Positions 47,109-55,597 of a stretch of 64,000 bases of DNA are shown here, one piece after another. Under the pieces are notes generated by a model, which worked only from the letters and a program-made list of their open reading frames with translations, had not been told where the DNA came from and did not search any database. Both the position numbers and the translations under genes were made by a program. The stretch's first letter is position 1; the number at the start of each line of letters is the position of its first letter. The stretch is from a candidate division WOR-3 bacterium (lineage in GTDB: Bacteria; Hydrothermota; Tepidihabitantia; Tepidihabitantales; Tepidihabitantaceae), in contig JBDRTY010000004.1 in assembly GCA_039801085.1 (NCBI GenBank), positions 1 through 64,000 on the forward strand. Direction: 5' to 3'.

Positions 47109-49190
47109 GTGGCGATTCTACTCCTCGAAATTGGAACCGAAGAACTTCCGCCCGGTGTGGTGGAAAACGCCGCATTTGAACTCCGGCACCGGTTGCTGAA
47201 CCTCTTAAGTGAAAATAACCTCCCGGTGGGAAGCGATCAGCTCTTCTGGACTCCAAGACGTTTAGCGGTAAGAATAAACGACCTGGCACTGACAAAACCG
47301 GCTGTTGAAGTTGAAATCCAGGGACCGCCGAAAAAAGCCGCCTTTGACGCTGACGGTAACCCCACAAAAACCGCCACCGGATTTGCCCGCAGCCACGGCA
47401 GATCAGTTGAAGACCTCTATGTGAAAACGACTGAGCGCGGGGAGTATGTATTTCTGAAAAAAACTCTGCCCCCGGTTCCCACCGAAGCAATACTCGGACA
47501 GGAACTTCCTTCTCTCATCAGCACCCTACCCTTCCCTAAAACCATGCGCTGGGATGACACTGGGATCCGCTTTTCCCGTCCGATCCGCTGGATATTATGC
47601 CTGCTGGATTCTTCTCCCATCCGGTTTACCCTCGGCAGCATTATGGCGGACCGCTATACCTTAGGCCATCGCAACTTCACATCCGAACCTCTGCCGGTAT
47701 CAGCACCCCAGGACTATGAACAGCTGCTCCTTGAGCACAAGGTGATCGCCGACCCGAAACAGCGGGCAGCGTTCATTCAAGACCGTCTCCAGCTCCTTGC
47801 CTGCTCGGTAAACGGTCAGATAGTCGGCGACAAGGATCTGCTCGAGGAAACGCTCAACATCACCGAATACCCCGAACCGCTGCTCGGCACTTTCGATCCT
47901 GAATTTCTCAAACTTCCCCGCCCGGTACTCACTACCGCTCTGCGCATGCATCAACGCTGTTTCTCGATAGAGGACACCCAAGGTAACCTGCTTTCCTGTT
48001 TCATCGCGGTACTCAATACCCCGGACTGCGACACCGGACTCGTCCGCCGCTGGTACGAACAGGCAATTGAATCCCGTCTCCGAGACGCCCGTTTCTTTGT
48101 TGAAGCCGATCTGAAAACCGGGTTGGAACCGCTTGTAGAGCAAGAAAAAAATGTCACCTGGATTGAAGGCCTGGGCAGCTACTACGACAAGACCATGCGG
48201 CTGCTACAGATCTGTCACCATCTTGCGGAAACCGCGAGCATTCCTGCACCGGAAAAACTGGATCGTGCTGCCTATCTCTGTAAAGCCGACCTGTTAACCA
48301 ATCTGGTCCGGGAAAAGGAGTTTACTGCACTTCAGGGAATTGTCGGTTCCATCTATGCCCGGCTTTTAGGTGAAGACCCGGTTGTTGCCCAGGCGATCGG
48401 CGAGCATTACCTTCCCAAAACCGCTGATGACCCTCTGCCCCGCTCTATTCCCGGTGCACTTCTCAGCATTGCCGACAAAATCGACAACATCTGCGCTACC
48501 TATCTTACCGGGAACATCCCGACCGGTTCTGAGGACCCCTTCGGTGTCCGGCGTCAGGCAACTGGCATACTGCGGATCATTCTCCATCATGGCCTGCCGG
48601 TAGCGATTGACCGGCTGATTGAAACCACGCTGAACTTCTTCGCAGCAAACAAAACTACGGAAATTGTGCGGCTGATTCTTTCCCTTTTCCAGGAAAGACT
48701 GAATGCCCTGTTGATCGAAAATGGCATCCCCTACGATGTGGCCAATGCGGTTCTCAGCACTGTCTGGCACACTCCCGCAGAAGCGCTGGCGCGGGCGCAC
48801 AGCCTTGTGGAATTCAGCCACTCCCCGGACTTTGAAAAACTGATTACAGGGCAGAAAAGAGTTGTCAACATCCTGCGCGGTCAGACAGTTGCCGGACTCC
48901 CGGACCCGAACCTGTTGACAGAACCGGCTGAGAAGGAACTGTTCAATCAGGCAAAGACTATCGAACCCGAGCTCAACCGGTTAATCGAACAGCAGCACTA
49001 CCACGCCGCCCTGCAGTTACTGCTGAACCTACGTCCGGCAATTGACCGGTTGTTTGACGATGTGCTCATTATGTGCCCGGACGAAAAAATCCGGACCAAC
49101 CGCCTGAAACTCCTCCACTACCTCCGGTCGCTCTTTACCCGAATTGCCGACCTTTCAGAAATTGTGCTTGAGGGCATAAAACCGGCCTGA
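47109..49190 (+). CDS. glyS: Glycyl-tRNA synthetase beta subunit
   Basis: The protein has 693 residues, normal for the beta chain of the tetrameric enzyme. It starts AILLLEIGTEELPPGVVENA, has the tRNA-synthetase segments ALRMHQRCFSIED and KADLLTNLVREKEFTALQG, and the HD-like GEHYLPKTADDPLP region, and ends with the anticodon-binding segment. The alpha subunit gene glyQ, usually directly upstream, is not adjacent and not in the window. The GTG at 47109 is the family-consistent start; the longer frame begins with a TTG that is part of the -35 box. Confidence 0.95.
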   Translation: MAILLLEIGTEELPPGVVENAAFELRHRLLNLLSENNLPVGSDQLFWTPRRLAVRINDLALTKPAVEVEIQGPPKKAAFDADGNPTKTATGFARSHGRSVEDLYVKTTERGEYVFLKKTLPPVPTEAILGQELPSLISTLPFPKTMRWDDTGIRFSRPIRWILCLLDSSPIRFTLGSIMADRYTLGHRNFTSEPLPVSAPQDYEQLLLEHKVIADPKQRAAFIQDRLQLLACSVNGQIVGDKDLLEETLNITEYPEPLLGTFDPEFLKLPRPVLTTALRMHQRCFSIEDTQGNLLSCFIAVLNTPDCDTGLVRRWYEQAIESRLRDARFFVEADLKTGLEPLVEQEKNVTWIEGLGSYYDKTMRLLQICHHLAETASIPAPEKLDRAAYLCKADLLTNLVREKEFTALQGIVGSIYARLLGEDPVVAQAIGEHYLPKTADDPLPRSIPGALLSIADKIDNICATYLTGNIPTGSEDPFGVRRQATGILRIILHHGLPVAIDRLIETTLNFFAANKTTEIVRLILSLFQERLNALLIENGIPYDVANAVLSTVWHTPAEALARAHSLVEFSHSPDFEKLITGQKRVVNILRGQTVAGLPDPNLLTEPAEKELFNQAKTIEPELNRLIEQQHYHAALQLLLNLRPAIDRLFDDVLIMCPDEKIRTNRLKLLHYLRSLFTRIADLSEIVLEGIKPA

Positions 49191-49193
49191 AAC

Positions 49194-49706
49194 TTGGCAA
49201 ATACCCTTAAAACTTCGTACGTGATAGTCACATTAACATTTTTTCTCCTTTCCCCGTTCTGCCACTGCGGGACAAAAAAACCGCAGGGGGCGCCCGAGGA
49301 AAAAAAGGAAGCGGTTCCCAGCCGTCCGACGGTGAAAATTTCCATTCGTAACCAGCAACTCACCGCAGAAATCGCCCGGACACTGGAAGAAAAGACACTG
49401 GGCCTGATGTTCCGCCATTACCTTGCACCAGATTCAGGAATGCTCTTTATATTTCAACATGACGAGACCCTCCGGTTCTGGATGAAAAACTGCTACATTC
49501 CCCTGTCAATTGCCTTCATCGACTCTGCCGGAATCATCACCGATATAATGGAAATGACCCCCTTGGATACAGTTACCCGCTACACATCCTCAAGACCGGC
49601 CCGTTATGCTCTTGAGACTGTTGCCGGCTGGTTTGCCTCCCACGGCATCCGACCAGGCGACACTGTCCGAATTACAGGCAACCTGCAGATTCAAAACCAA
49701 CGGTAA
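49194..49706 (+). CDS. DUF192 family protein with lipoprotein-like signal
   Basis: The protein has 170 residues. A hydrophobic N-terminus (VIVTLTFFLLSPFCHCG) with Cys at its end suggests a lipoprotein or a secreted protein. Residues about 50-165 are the DUF192 domain, with KTLGLMFRHYLAPDSGMLFIF, FWMKNCYIPLSIAFID and ARYALETVAGWFASHGIRPGD. Its function is unknown. The TTG at 49194, 3 nt after the glyS stop, was kept because it gives a basic residue before the hydrophobic core; a GTG at 49221 is an alternative. Confidence 0.82.
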   Translation: MANTLKTSYVIVTLTFFLLSPFCHCGTKKPQGAPEEKKEAVPSRPTVKISIRNQQLTAEIARTLEEKTLGLMFRHYLAPDSGMLFIFQHDETLRFWMKNCYIPLSIAFIDSAGIITDIMEMTPLDTVTRYTSSRPARYALETVAGWFASHGIRPGDTVRITGNLQIQNQR

Positions 49707-49813
49707 CCAATAAGTGCAAAACCGTGCACATATATCGAAGCATGCCTGATTTTTCTCATTAACATATTGTAACAATTACACTTAAACACACAGACCACAA
49801 TCTTTCTCAATAT

Positions 49814-49827
49814 CGGGGCATACCCCG
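49814..49827. repeat. Short perfect hairpin in the intergenic region before the TPR lipoprotein
   Basis: CGGGG, loop CATA, CCCCG. It lies in the 196-bp gap after the DUF192 gene. A terminator role is possible but no T-run follows. A partial repeat of ACCCCGG occurs 12 bp further on. Confidence 0.4.
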
Positions 49828-49867
49828 GAGCTCACCCCGGTGTTATCTACTGGTGGATAATCGCTCC

Positions 49868-49895
49868 TTGACTCCCTCCTGTCTTATGCTAATCT
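49868..49895 (+). promoter_or_regulatory. Leaderless-type promoter of the TPR lipoprotein and pyr genes
   Basis: TTGACT (49868-49873), 16 nt, TAATCT (49890-49895), 7 nt, ATG at 49903. No Shine-Dalgarno is seen. Confidence 0.55.
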
Positions 49896-49902
49896 TTACC
49901 TG

Positions 49903-51231
49903 ATGCCAAGCGGCCGGAATTTGTGCCTGCCCCTGTTTCTATTTCTCGGAATCCTGTTAGCCGGTTGTGCCTACTTTAATACCTTCTATAATGCCCAGCA
50001 GTATTTCCGGGAGGGTATGAGGCTGAAATCGGAGGGAAACGCAGGTCAGGCACAGTCCAAATTTGACCGTTCAATTGAAAAATCAGCACTGGTGATCAAC
50101 CATTATCCCCGGTCCCGCTGGGTTGATGATGCGCTCTATCTGATCGGCAGGGCTTATTTTGAAAAAGGTGAGTATGCCCGGGCTGTAAAATCATTTGAGC
50201 AGCTGGAACTTGTGTTCCCAAGATCAAGATATGTACCCGAGGCAAAACTCTATCACGCGGTCGCACTGATTCGCAACAATCAGCCAGGTGCCGGCAGAAT
50301 GCTTCTTGAAATAGTAAAACAGCGCTATCCGATGCTGAAGGCAGCTGCAAGTTACCATGCGGCAGTTTATGAAATTGAGCAGGGGGATATTAAAGAGGGC
50401 ATCGACTCACTGCTGAAGTTCATTAGAAAATTTCCTAAATCTCAGCATTATCTCCCGGCACTCCGTCTGCTGGCAGACGCCTGCCAGCAGACGGGCCGTT
50501 ATGCTGAGGCGGTCGAATGGTATCAGCGGTATCAATTGCAGGAATCCAATCCCCGGAAACGAACTGAAGCTGGTGCCCGGCTTGCCCAATGCCTGCTTCT
50601 GGACAAAAAATATGCCGATGCGCTCAAAGCAGCCCGGGAGTTCCGGGGCCGATATCCGGATCTGGATGAAGAGTTGAATCTGATAATAGCCAAGGCTCTC
50701 TCTGCTCTGGGGCGGGATGAGGAGGCGGTCGCGGTTCTGGTCAACATTTCAAGCAGCAACACCCGGGGGGCAGAGGCAGCATTTCTCTTGGGCAAGTATT
50801 ACGAACAGCGCCGGGAATTTGTCCGTGCCCGTGCATATTATGATACTGCCCGGCTGCGTCGGGCTGATTCTGAATGGGGTGTTATGGCTACCAAACGTGC
50901 CGCTCTTCTGCAGGCAATCACCTCGGAAACTACCAGCGTCAGCCCCTCGGCAACCGCCCTGTTTCTTTTGGCAGAAATTCACAACCTGAACCTGGCAGAA
51001 TATGATTCGGCAATGACGATCTACCAGCGGGTCGCCGATTCATTTCCCCAGACCGAACTTGCACCCAAAGCCCTGCTGGCGAAAGCCTGGATCCTCCTCC
51101 GGGTAAAACAAGACTCTGCAAATGCGGTACCGGTGCTGAATCGTATCATCGCCAGTTATCCGAAAACCGAATATGCCCGGGCAGCCCAAGAATGGCTGGC
51201 GAAGATCACTTTAAAAGCTAAGCAGCAGTGA
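49903..51231 (+). CDS. TPR-repeat outer-membrane lipoprotein (BamD-like in architecture)
   Basis: The protein has 442 residues. A signal peptide ends with the lipobox LLAGC (Cys22). After YFNTFYNAQQYFREG, about ten TPR-like repeats follow, for example LIGRAYFEKGEYARAVKSF and LADACQQTGRYAEAVEWY. The first repeats resemble BamD/CpoB, where such proteins scaffold envelope complexes, but the protein is longer than BamD. A perfect 12-bp inverted repeat lies within the coding sequence at 50465-50492. The stop overlaps the pyrK GTG by 4 nt, so it is likely co-transcribed with the pyrimidine genes. Confidence 0.85.
   Translation: MPSGRNLCLPLFLFLGILLAGCAYFNTFYNAQQYFREGMRLKSEGNAGQAQSKFDRSIEKSALVINHYPRSRWVDDALYLIGRAYFEKGEYARAVKSFEQLELVFPRSRYVPEAKLYHAVALIRNNQPGAGRMLLEIVKQRYPMLKAAASYHAAVYEIEQGDIKEGIDSLLKFIRKFPKSQHYLPALRLLADACQQTGRYAEAVEWYQRYQLQESNPRKRTEAGARLAQCLLLDKKYADALKAAREFRGRYPDLDEELNLIIAKALSALGRDEEAVAVLVNISSSNTRGAEAAFLLGKYYEQRREFVRARAYYDTARLRRADSEWGVMATKRAALLQAITSETTSVSPSATALFLLAEIHNLNLAEYDSAMTIYQRVADSFPQTELAPKALLAKAWILLRVKQDSANAVPVLNRIIASYPKTEYARAAQEWLAKITLKAKQQ
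50465..50492. repeat. Perfect 12-bp inverted repeat with 4-nt loop inside the TPR lipoprotein gene
   Basis: GTCTGCTGGCAG, loop ACGC, then CTGCCAGCAGAC. All 12 pairs match. It lies within codons for LLADACQQTG of a TPR unit and is not followed by a T-run. Confidence 0.85.
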
Positions 51232-52028
51232 CGACCGTTAAAGCAGGGAAATATTTTTTCAAGATGAATCCCGCTACCTCTATACCCGCCAGCATTATCA
51301 GAAAGACCAAACTCACCTCAGAAATCTTCTCTTTGTGGGTCAAACCGGAAAACTCCGGACCTGCTCCAGCCCCCGGCCAATTTTACGGAATAAAACCGCC
51401 TGACAATGCGGACCTGCTTCTGCGCCGGCCGATTTCTGTCGCCGACACAAAAAATGGCAAACTCCGATTCATAATCCGGATTGCTGGCAAGGGAACCGCA
51501 GCCCTTGTCCGACTCCCGGCCGGTGCCAAAATTGATATCCTCGGACCACTGGGCAGACCGGCACCACTCGTTTACAATAAAAATGTGTTACTGTGCGGTG
51601 GTGGGGTAGGCATCGCACCACTTTTTTACCTTGCTCGAATCCTCGCCCCCAGTAACCGGATTACAACGATCATCGGAGCCCGCCGGGCAGAGGACCTGAT
51701 ACTGGTAAAGGACTTCCGTGCGCTTGGTGCCCGGGTGCTGATCTCCACTGAAGACGGAAAAAGGGGCATAAAGGGGGTGCTGACCGACTTGGTTCCCCGT
51801 ATTCTGGACAAAATACCCGAACCGGTAATCTACACCTGCGGTCCCCGGGAAATGCTCAAAAAGATTGATGAAATTGCCGGCAATCTGCCAGTCTGGGGGT
51901 TTCTGGAGGAACGGATGGGCTGTGGAACCGGTATCTGTTACTGCTGTGGTATCAGAAAGAAAACCGGCGGTTATCTGCGAATCTGCCGGGAGGGTCCGGT
52001 AGTGAACCTGAAAGAGGTTGATCTGTGA
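51228..52028 (+). CDS. pyrK: Dihydroorotate dehydrogenase B electron-transfer subunit
   Basis: The protein has 266 residues with a ferredoxin-reductase-like layout: FAD-binding barrel (PGQFYGIKPP, LLLRRPISVAD), nucleotide-binding domain (VLLCGGGVGIAPLFYLA) and a C-terminal [2Fe-2S] site formed by Cys in MGCGTGICYCCGIR and ICREGP. It passes electrons from PyrD to NAD. The GTG overlaps the upstream TPR gene as GTGA. pyrD follows with a second 4-nt overlap. Confidence 0.93.
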   Translation: MTTVKAGKYFFKMNPATSIPASIIRKTKLTSEIFSLWVKPENSGPAPAPGQFYGIKPPDNADLLLRRPISVADTKNGKLRFIIRIAGKGTAALVRLPAGAKIDILGPLGRPAPLVYNKNVLLCGGGVGIAPLFYLARILAPSNRITTIIGARRAEDLILVKDFRALGARVLISTEDGKRGIKGVLTDLVPRILDKIPEPVIYTCGPREMLKKIDEIAGNLPVWGFLEERMGCGTGICYCCGIRKKTGGYLRICREGPVVNLKEVDL

Positions 52029-52963
52029 ATCTGGAGGTAATACTCGCCGGAGTAAAATTCCGCAACCCGGTCATCGCTGCTTCGGGAACATTCGGCTTTG
52101 GTCTGGAATACCGGCAAATTGCCCAAAAACTTGGCGGCATTGTCACCAAGGCGATAACACTTCAACCCCGGACCGGTAACCCCATGCCCCGAATTGCCGA
52201 AGTCTGTGGAGGCATCGTCAATTCGGTCGGGCTGGAAAACCCGGGTGTTCAGCATTTTAAGACCGAAATTCTTCCCCACCTCCGGAATTTACAATCCCGG
52301 CTGATTGTCAATATTGCAGGCTCCAAAATCGATGAGTTCGTTCAGATTGCAGAAATGCTGGAAGAAGATCAGATTACCGCTTTGGAACTTAACCTTTCCT
52401 GTCCGAATGTCAGGGAGGGCGGTGCCCTTCTGGGGCAGAACCCAAAGATGGTTACAAACCTTATATCCGCGGTGCGCAAATGTACCCGTAAACTGCTGAT
52501 AGTAAAACTTACAGCCAATTTCGTCGATCCGGCTGTGACCGCTCGCGCCGCCGAGGACAGCGGTGCTGATGCTGTTACTGTCATTAATACCCTGTTCGGT
52601 CTGGTTCTGGATGAAAATGGCCTACCGCTGCTGGGGGGCAGAACCGGCGGCATTTCTGGTCCGGCAATCAAACCATTCGCCCTGTTCTGCGTTGATCGGG
52701 TTGCAGCAGCAGTTAAAATTCCAGTAATTGGTTGCGGCGGAATTATGAACGGCCAAGATGCATACGAGTTTCTCTGTGCCGGGGCAAAAATGGTGCAGGT
52801 TGGCACCGCAAATTTGATCACCCCCAATCGCAGCTGGAAAATTGTCCGCGAGCTTGCAGCTATCTTTCGCTTGAAAAAAATCGGCTCAACTCAAAAAACC
52901 GCTGGGAAAGCGAGGTGTAAAAATGACCCGACTGATTCTGGCACTAAATGTTGCCGGAACTGA
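52025..52963 (+). CDS. pyrD: Dihydroorotate dehydrogenase, class 1B catalytic subunit
   Basis: The protein has 312 residues and a TIM barrel with FMN. Seen are ASGTFGFGLEY, NSVGLENPGV, LNLSCPNVREGG with the catalytic Cys126, VINTLFG and IGCGGIMNGQDAYEFLCAGA. Cys at the catalytic base and the adjacent pyrK define class 1B (NAD-linked). The C-terminal 14 residues are unusual (ending KCCRN) because the frame runs 41 nt into pyrF. Confidence 0.95.
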   Translation: MNLEVILAGVKFRNPVIAASGTFGFGLEYRQIAQKLGGIVTKAITLQPRTGNPMPRIAEVCGGIVNSVGLENPGVQHFKTEILPHLRNLQSRLIVNIAGSKIDEFVQIAEMLEEDQITALELNLSCPNVREGGALLGQNPKMVTNLISAVRKCTRKLLIVKLTANFVDPAVTARAAEDSGADAVTVINTLFGLVLDENGLPLLGGRTGGISGPAIKPFALFCVDRVAAAVKIPVIGCGGIMNGQDAYEFLCAGAKMVQVGTANLITPNRSWKIVRELAAIFRLKKIGSTQKTAGKARCKNDPTDSGTKCCRN

Positions 52964-53630
52964 CGAAGCGCGAAGATTACTTGAACTATTCGGCACCCGT
53001 ATTGACCTCTATAAAATCGGTATCGATCTCTGGGTAAAATGCGGACCGGAACTCGTCCGCGAATTCATCGCCGCCGGCGCCGGGGTATTTCTTGACCTGA
53101 AATTCTCCGACATCCCTTCAGTAGTAGAAAAGGCGGTCAGCGCGGCAACCGAACTTGGTGTTCAGATGATGACCGTGCACGCCATGGGCGGGGCGGAAAT
53201 GATGCTTGCCGCTACCCGCGCTGCCCGAGAAACTTCCGAACAGATCGGCAGACAGAAACCGCTGGTGATTGCGGTCACGGTTCTGACCAGCCTTGACCGC
53301 ACCGCACTCACCCAGATTACCGGATTTTCCCAAGAGGTGGAAAACCGGGTGCTGGCGCTGGCAGAACTTGCCCAGAGTGTAGGCTGTGACGGAGTCGTAG
53401 CTTCTCCAAGAGAAATCCGCCCGCTGAAAAAAAGGTGCGGACCGAAATTCATTGTCGTAACTCCGGGAATTCGGCTAAAAAAGGAACCCGATGATGATCA
53501 GCAACGCTTCCTTACTCCTCAGGAAGCAGCACAGGCTGGCGCCGACTACATTGTGGTTGGCAGACCGGTTTACCAGGCGGCCGACCCTTTGACGGCACTT
53601 GAGCAAATCAGAGCCCAAATCGGGAGGTAA
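52923..53630 (+). CDS. pyrF: Orotidine 5'-phosphate decarboxylase
   Basis: The protein has 235 residues with the catalytic DxKxxD array in VFLDLKFSDIPSV, the ALNVAGTDEARRLL start, TVHAMGG and the phosphate-binding VTPGIR and DYIVVGRPVY. It makes UMP from OMP. GAGGTG lies 5 nt before the ATG, inside the end of pyrD. Confidence 0.96.
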   Translation: MTRLILALNVAGTDEARRLLELFGTRIDLYKIGIDLWVKCGPELVREFIAAGAGVFLDLKFSDIPSVVEKAVSAATELGVQMMTVHAMGGAEMMLAATRAARETSEQIGRQKPLVIAVTVLTSLDRTALTQITGFSQEVENRVLALAELAQSVGCDGVVASPREIRPLKKRCGPKFIVVTPGIRLKKEPDDDQQRFLTPQEAAQAGADYIVVGRPVYQAADPLTALEQIRAQIGR

Positions 53631-53632
53631 AA

Positions 53633-54202
53633 ATGGAGAACGACCTAGGTACAATTTTGCGAAAATATGGTGTCCTTCGAACCGGCCACTTTCTTTTGAC
53701 ATCCGGACTGCATTCAGACCGGTATTTTGAAAAATTCCGCATCCTTGAACAACCTAGGCTGTGTGAACTGTTTGCGCGGTTGATTGCAGATCACTATCGC
53801 CCAGCCGGAGCCACGATCGTCTGCGGCCCGACTACCGGCGGGGCGATCATCGCCTACGAAGTTGCCCGCCAACTTGATACCCGCTGCATCATTGCTGAAA
53901 AATCGGAGACCGGCAGAAAAATCGGCCGCGGCTTTGTAGTCACTCCTGCTGATCGGATTCTCATTGTCGACGATGTTCTGACTACCGGAGGCTCAATTAG
54001 AGATACGATCGCCGCGTTACAGGCGACTGGTGCCGGCATTGTCGGTATCGGAGTATTCATCAACCGCAGTCGTGGGGGTTCGCTGCCCTATCCACTCTTC
54101 AGCGCCTACTCCGAACCACTCAATACCTATGAACCTCAACACTGTCCCCTCTGTCATAGAGGACTGCCGCTGGAAATCCCGGGCAGATCGGATAAAAACT
54201 GA
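53633..54202 (+). CDS. pyrE: Orotate phosphoribosyltransferase
   Basis: The protein has 189 residues with the PRPP motif ILIVDDVLTTGGSI near residues 108-121, the start GHFLLTSGLHSDRYFEKF and the catalytic-loop EKSETGRKIGRG. The C-terminus ends with CPLCHRG, a zinc-type pair found in the subfamily that has this tail. It converts orotate and PRPP to OMP, the step before PyrF. pyrB, pyrC and carAB are not in the window. Confidence 0.95.
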   Translation: MENDLGTILRKYGVLRTGHFLLTSGLHSDRYFEKFRILEQPRLCELFARLIADHYRPAGATIVCGPTTGGAIIAYEVARQLDTRCIIAEKSETGRKIGRGFVVTPADRILIVDDVLTTGGSIRDTIAALQATGAGIVGIGVFINRSRGGSLPYPLFSAYSEPLNTYEPQHCPLCHRGLPLEIPGRSDKN

Positions 54203-54213
54203 ACAGATTTAAC

Positions 54214-54242
54214 TTGACAGAGAAATGGATATATTGTAAATT
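54214..54242 (+). promoter_or_regulatory. Promoter of the pal-tol cluster, leadered
   Basis: Consensus TTGACA (54214-54219), 17 nt, TAAATT (54237-54242). A leader of about 60 nt ends with AGGAGG before the ATG at 54311. Confidence 0.65.
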
Positions 54243-54310
54243 TATTTTAAATCAGTCGTTGTAATGCAATTATAAGTGTGCAGTTTTAAACAAGAGCAAA
54301 GGAGGAACAG

Positions 54311-54811
54311 ATGAAAACAGCACTGAAACTCACTACCCTGCTGTTAGGTATCTTCCTCATTCTGGCTGTCGGCGGCTGCCCTAAAAAATGTGTTAAGCCG
54401 GTCGCCGAGGAACCGGTTGTTGTTGAACAGCCGAAGGAAGAATCAGTTGAAACAGCCCCCAAAGTCACTCTGAATCTGCAGACGATTTATTTTGACTTTG
54501 ACAAATCGGAAATCCGGCCTGGCGATGCTCAGATTCTCCAGCGCAATGCTGACCAGATTAAACAGGCAGTCAATCAGGGACAGAAATTTACCGTTACGAT
54601 TGAGGGGCACTGCTGTCCGATCGGGACTTCAGAATATAACATGGCGCTGGGTCAGCGCCGGGCAGAAGCGGCCAAGGCATATCTGGTGAAACTGGGTGTC
54701 GACGGCTCAATCCTCAACACCATTAGTTACGGTGAAGAACGGTTGGTTACAACAGATGAGGCTCAATATCATCTGAACCGGCGGTGTGAATTCAAGGTAT
54801 CTGAAAAGTAA
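54311..54811 (+). CDS. pal: Peptidoglycan-associated lipoprotein Pal
   Basis: The protein has 166 residues. A signal peptide ends in the lipobox AVGGC (Cys24), then a Pro/Glu/Val linker and an OmpA-type domain (TIYFDFDKSEIRPGDAQIL, VTIEGHCCPIGTSEYNMALGQRRA). TDERGT of the usual Pal motif is replaced by CCPIGT. It binds peptidoglycan from the outer membrane. The start has AGGAGG 6 nt upstream. It is the first gene of the Tol-Pal cluster, the reverse of the order in E. coli. Confidence 0.93.
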   Translation: MKTALKLTTLLLGIFLILAVGGCPKKCVKPVAEEPVVVEQPKEESVETAPKVTLNLQTIYFDFDKSEIRPGDAQILQRNADQIKQAVNQGQKFTVTIEGHCCPIGTSEYNMALGQRRAEAAKAYLVKLGVDGSILNTISYGEERLVTTDEAQYHLNRRCEFKVSEK

Positions 54812-54828
54812 CACTGATAAGATGCTTG

Positions 54829-55587
54829 ATGACAGCCAGTAGGTCTTTGTATCCTGCCGTTATATCACTGGCGGCATCGGGCCTGCTGGCTGTCTTTCTT
54901 TTTCCGGGTTGCGCCGTGCAGCGCGAGTATGTCCGCCGTGGTCTGCTGCTGGATTCAATTAATGTCCAGCTCCGACGCATTGAGCAACAGCAGCAACTGC
55001 AGTACAAGGAACTTGTGCAATCCCGGGCTGAGGTGCTGACGCTGATTGAACAGCTGGGGAATAGAATCGGAGAAGTGGATGCGGAACTGGGAGATATGGA
55101 GGACCGGATTGAAAGGATTGGCCGGCGGTTAGGTGCCTGGCAGGGTACTCTGCTGGCAGATAGCCTAAACTCTCAACCCGCCATCACGAAGGTGGACAGC
55201 TCGGTAGCCCGCATCGACCCGGACGTGATTTACAACACCGCATATCTTGATTTCACCCGGACTAACTATCAGGTAGCAATTACCGGCTTCCGTCGGTTCA
55301 TCCAGCTTTTTCCCTCAAGTGATCTTGCCGACAATGCCCAGTACTGGATCGGCGAATGCTTCTACTCATTAAATCAGTTAGACAGTGCCTTAACAGAATT
55401 TAACCGGGTCCGGGAAAAATATCCCAATGGTAACAAGGTGCCGGCTGCCCTTTATAAGATGGGACTGATCTACCAGCTGCTTGGTAAAGGTGCGCTGGCA
55501 AAGACTAAATTTGAAGAAATTGTTTCTGGATTTCCCGACAGTCCGGAGGCAAAACTGGCGCAGGAGCGCCTGAAAAACTGGCGCTGA
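54829..55587 (+). CDS. cpoB: CpoB/YbgF-like TPR lipoprotein of the Tol cluster
   Basis: The protein has 252 residues. The signal peptide ends in a lipobox-like LFPGC (near residue 26), then a coiled coil (about 40-100, with QLRRIEQQQQLQYKEL) and three C-terminal TPR units (AYLDFTRTNYQVAITGF, AQYWIGECFYSLNQLDSAL, ALYKMGLIYQLLGKGALA). CpoB in enterics is periplasmic and soluble; here a lipid anchor seems likely. The ATG at 54829 was preferred to the adjacent TTG. It links pal and tolQ. Confidence 0.88.
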   Translation: MTASRSLYPAVISLAASGLLAVFLFPGCAVQREYVRRGLLLDSINVQLRRIEQQQQLQYKELVQSRAEVLTLIEQLGNRIGEVDAELGDMEDRIERIGRRLGAWQGTLLADSLNSQPAITKVDSSVARIDPDVIYNTAYLDFTRTNYQVAITGFRRFIQLFPSSDLADNAQYWIGECFYSLNQLDSALTEFNRVREKYPNGNKVPAALYKMGLIYQLLGKGALAKTKFEEIVSGFPDSPEAKLAQERLKNWR

Positions 55588-55597
55588 TTACTACCTG

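Noticed and set aside
49814-49835. Rho-independent terminator after the DUF192 gene
   Set aside because: The hairpin is short and no T-run follows it, so it is listed only as a hairpin.
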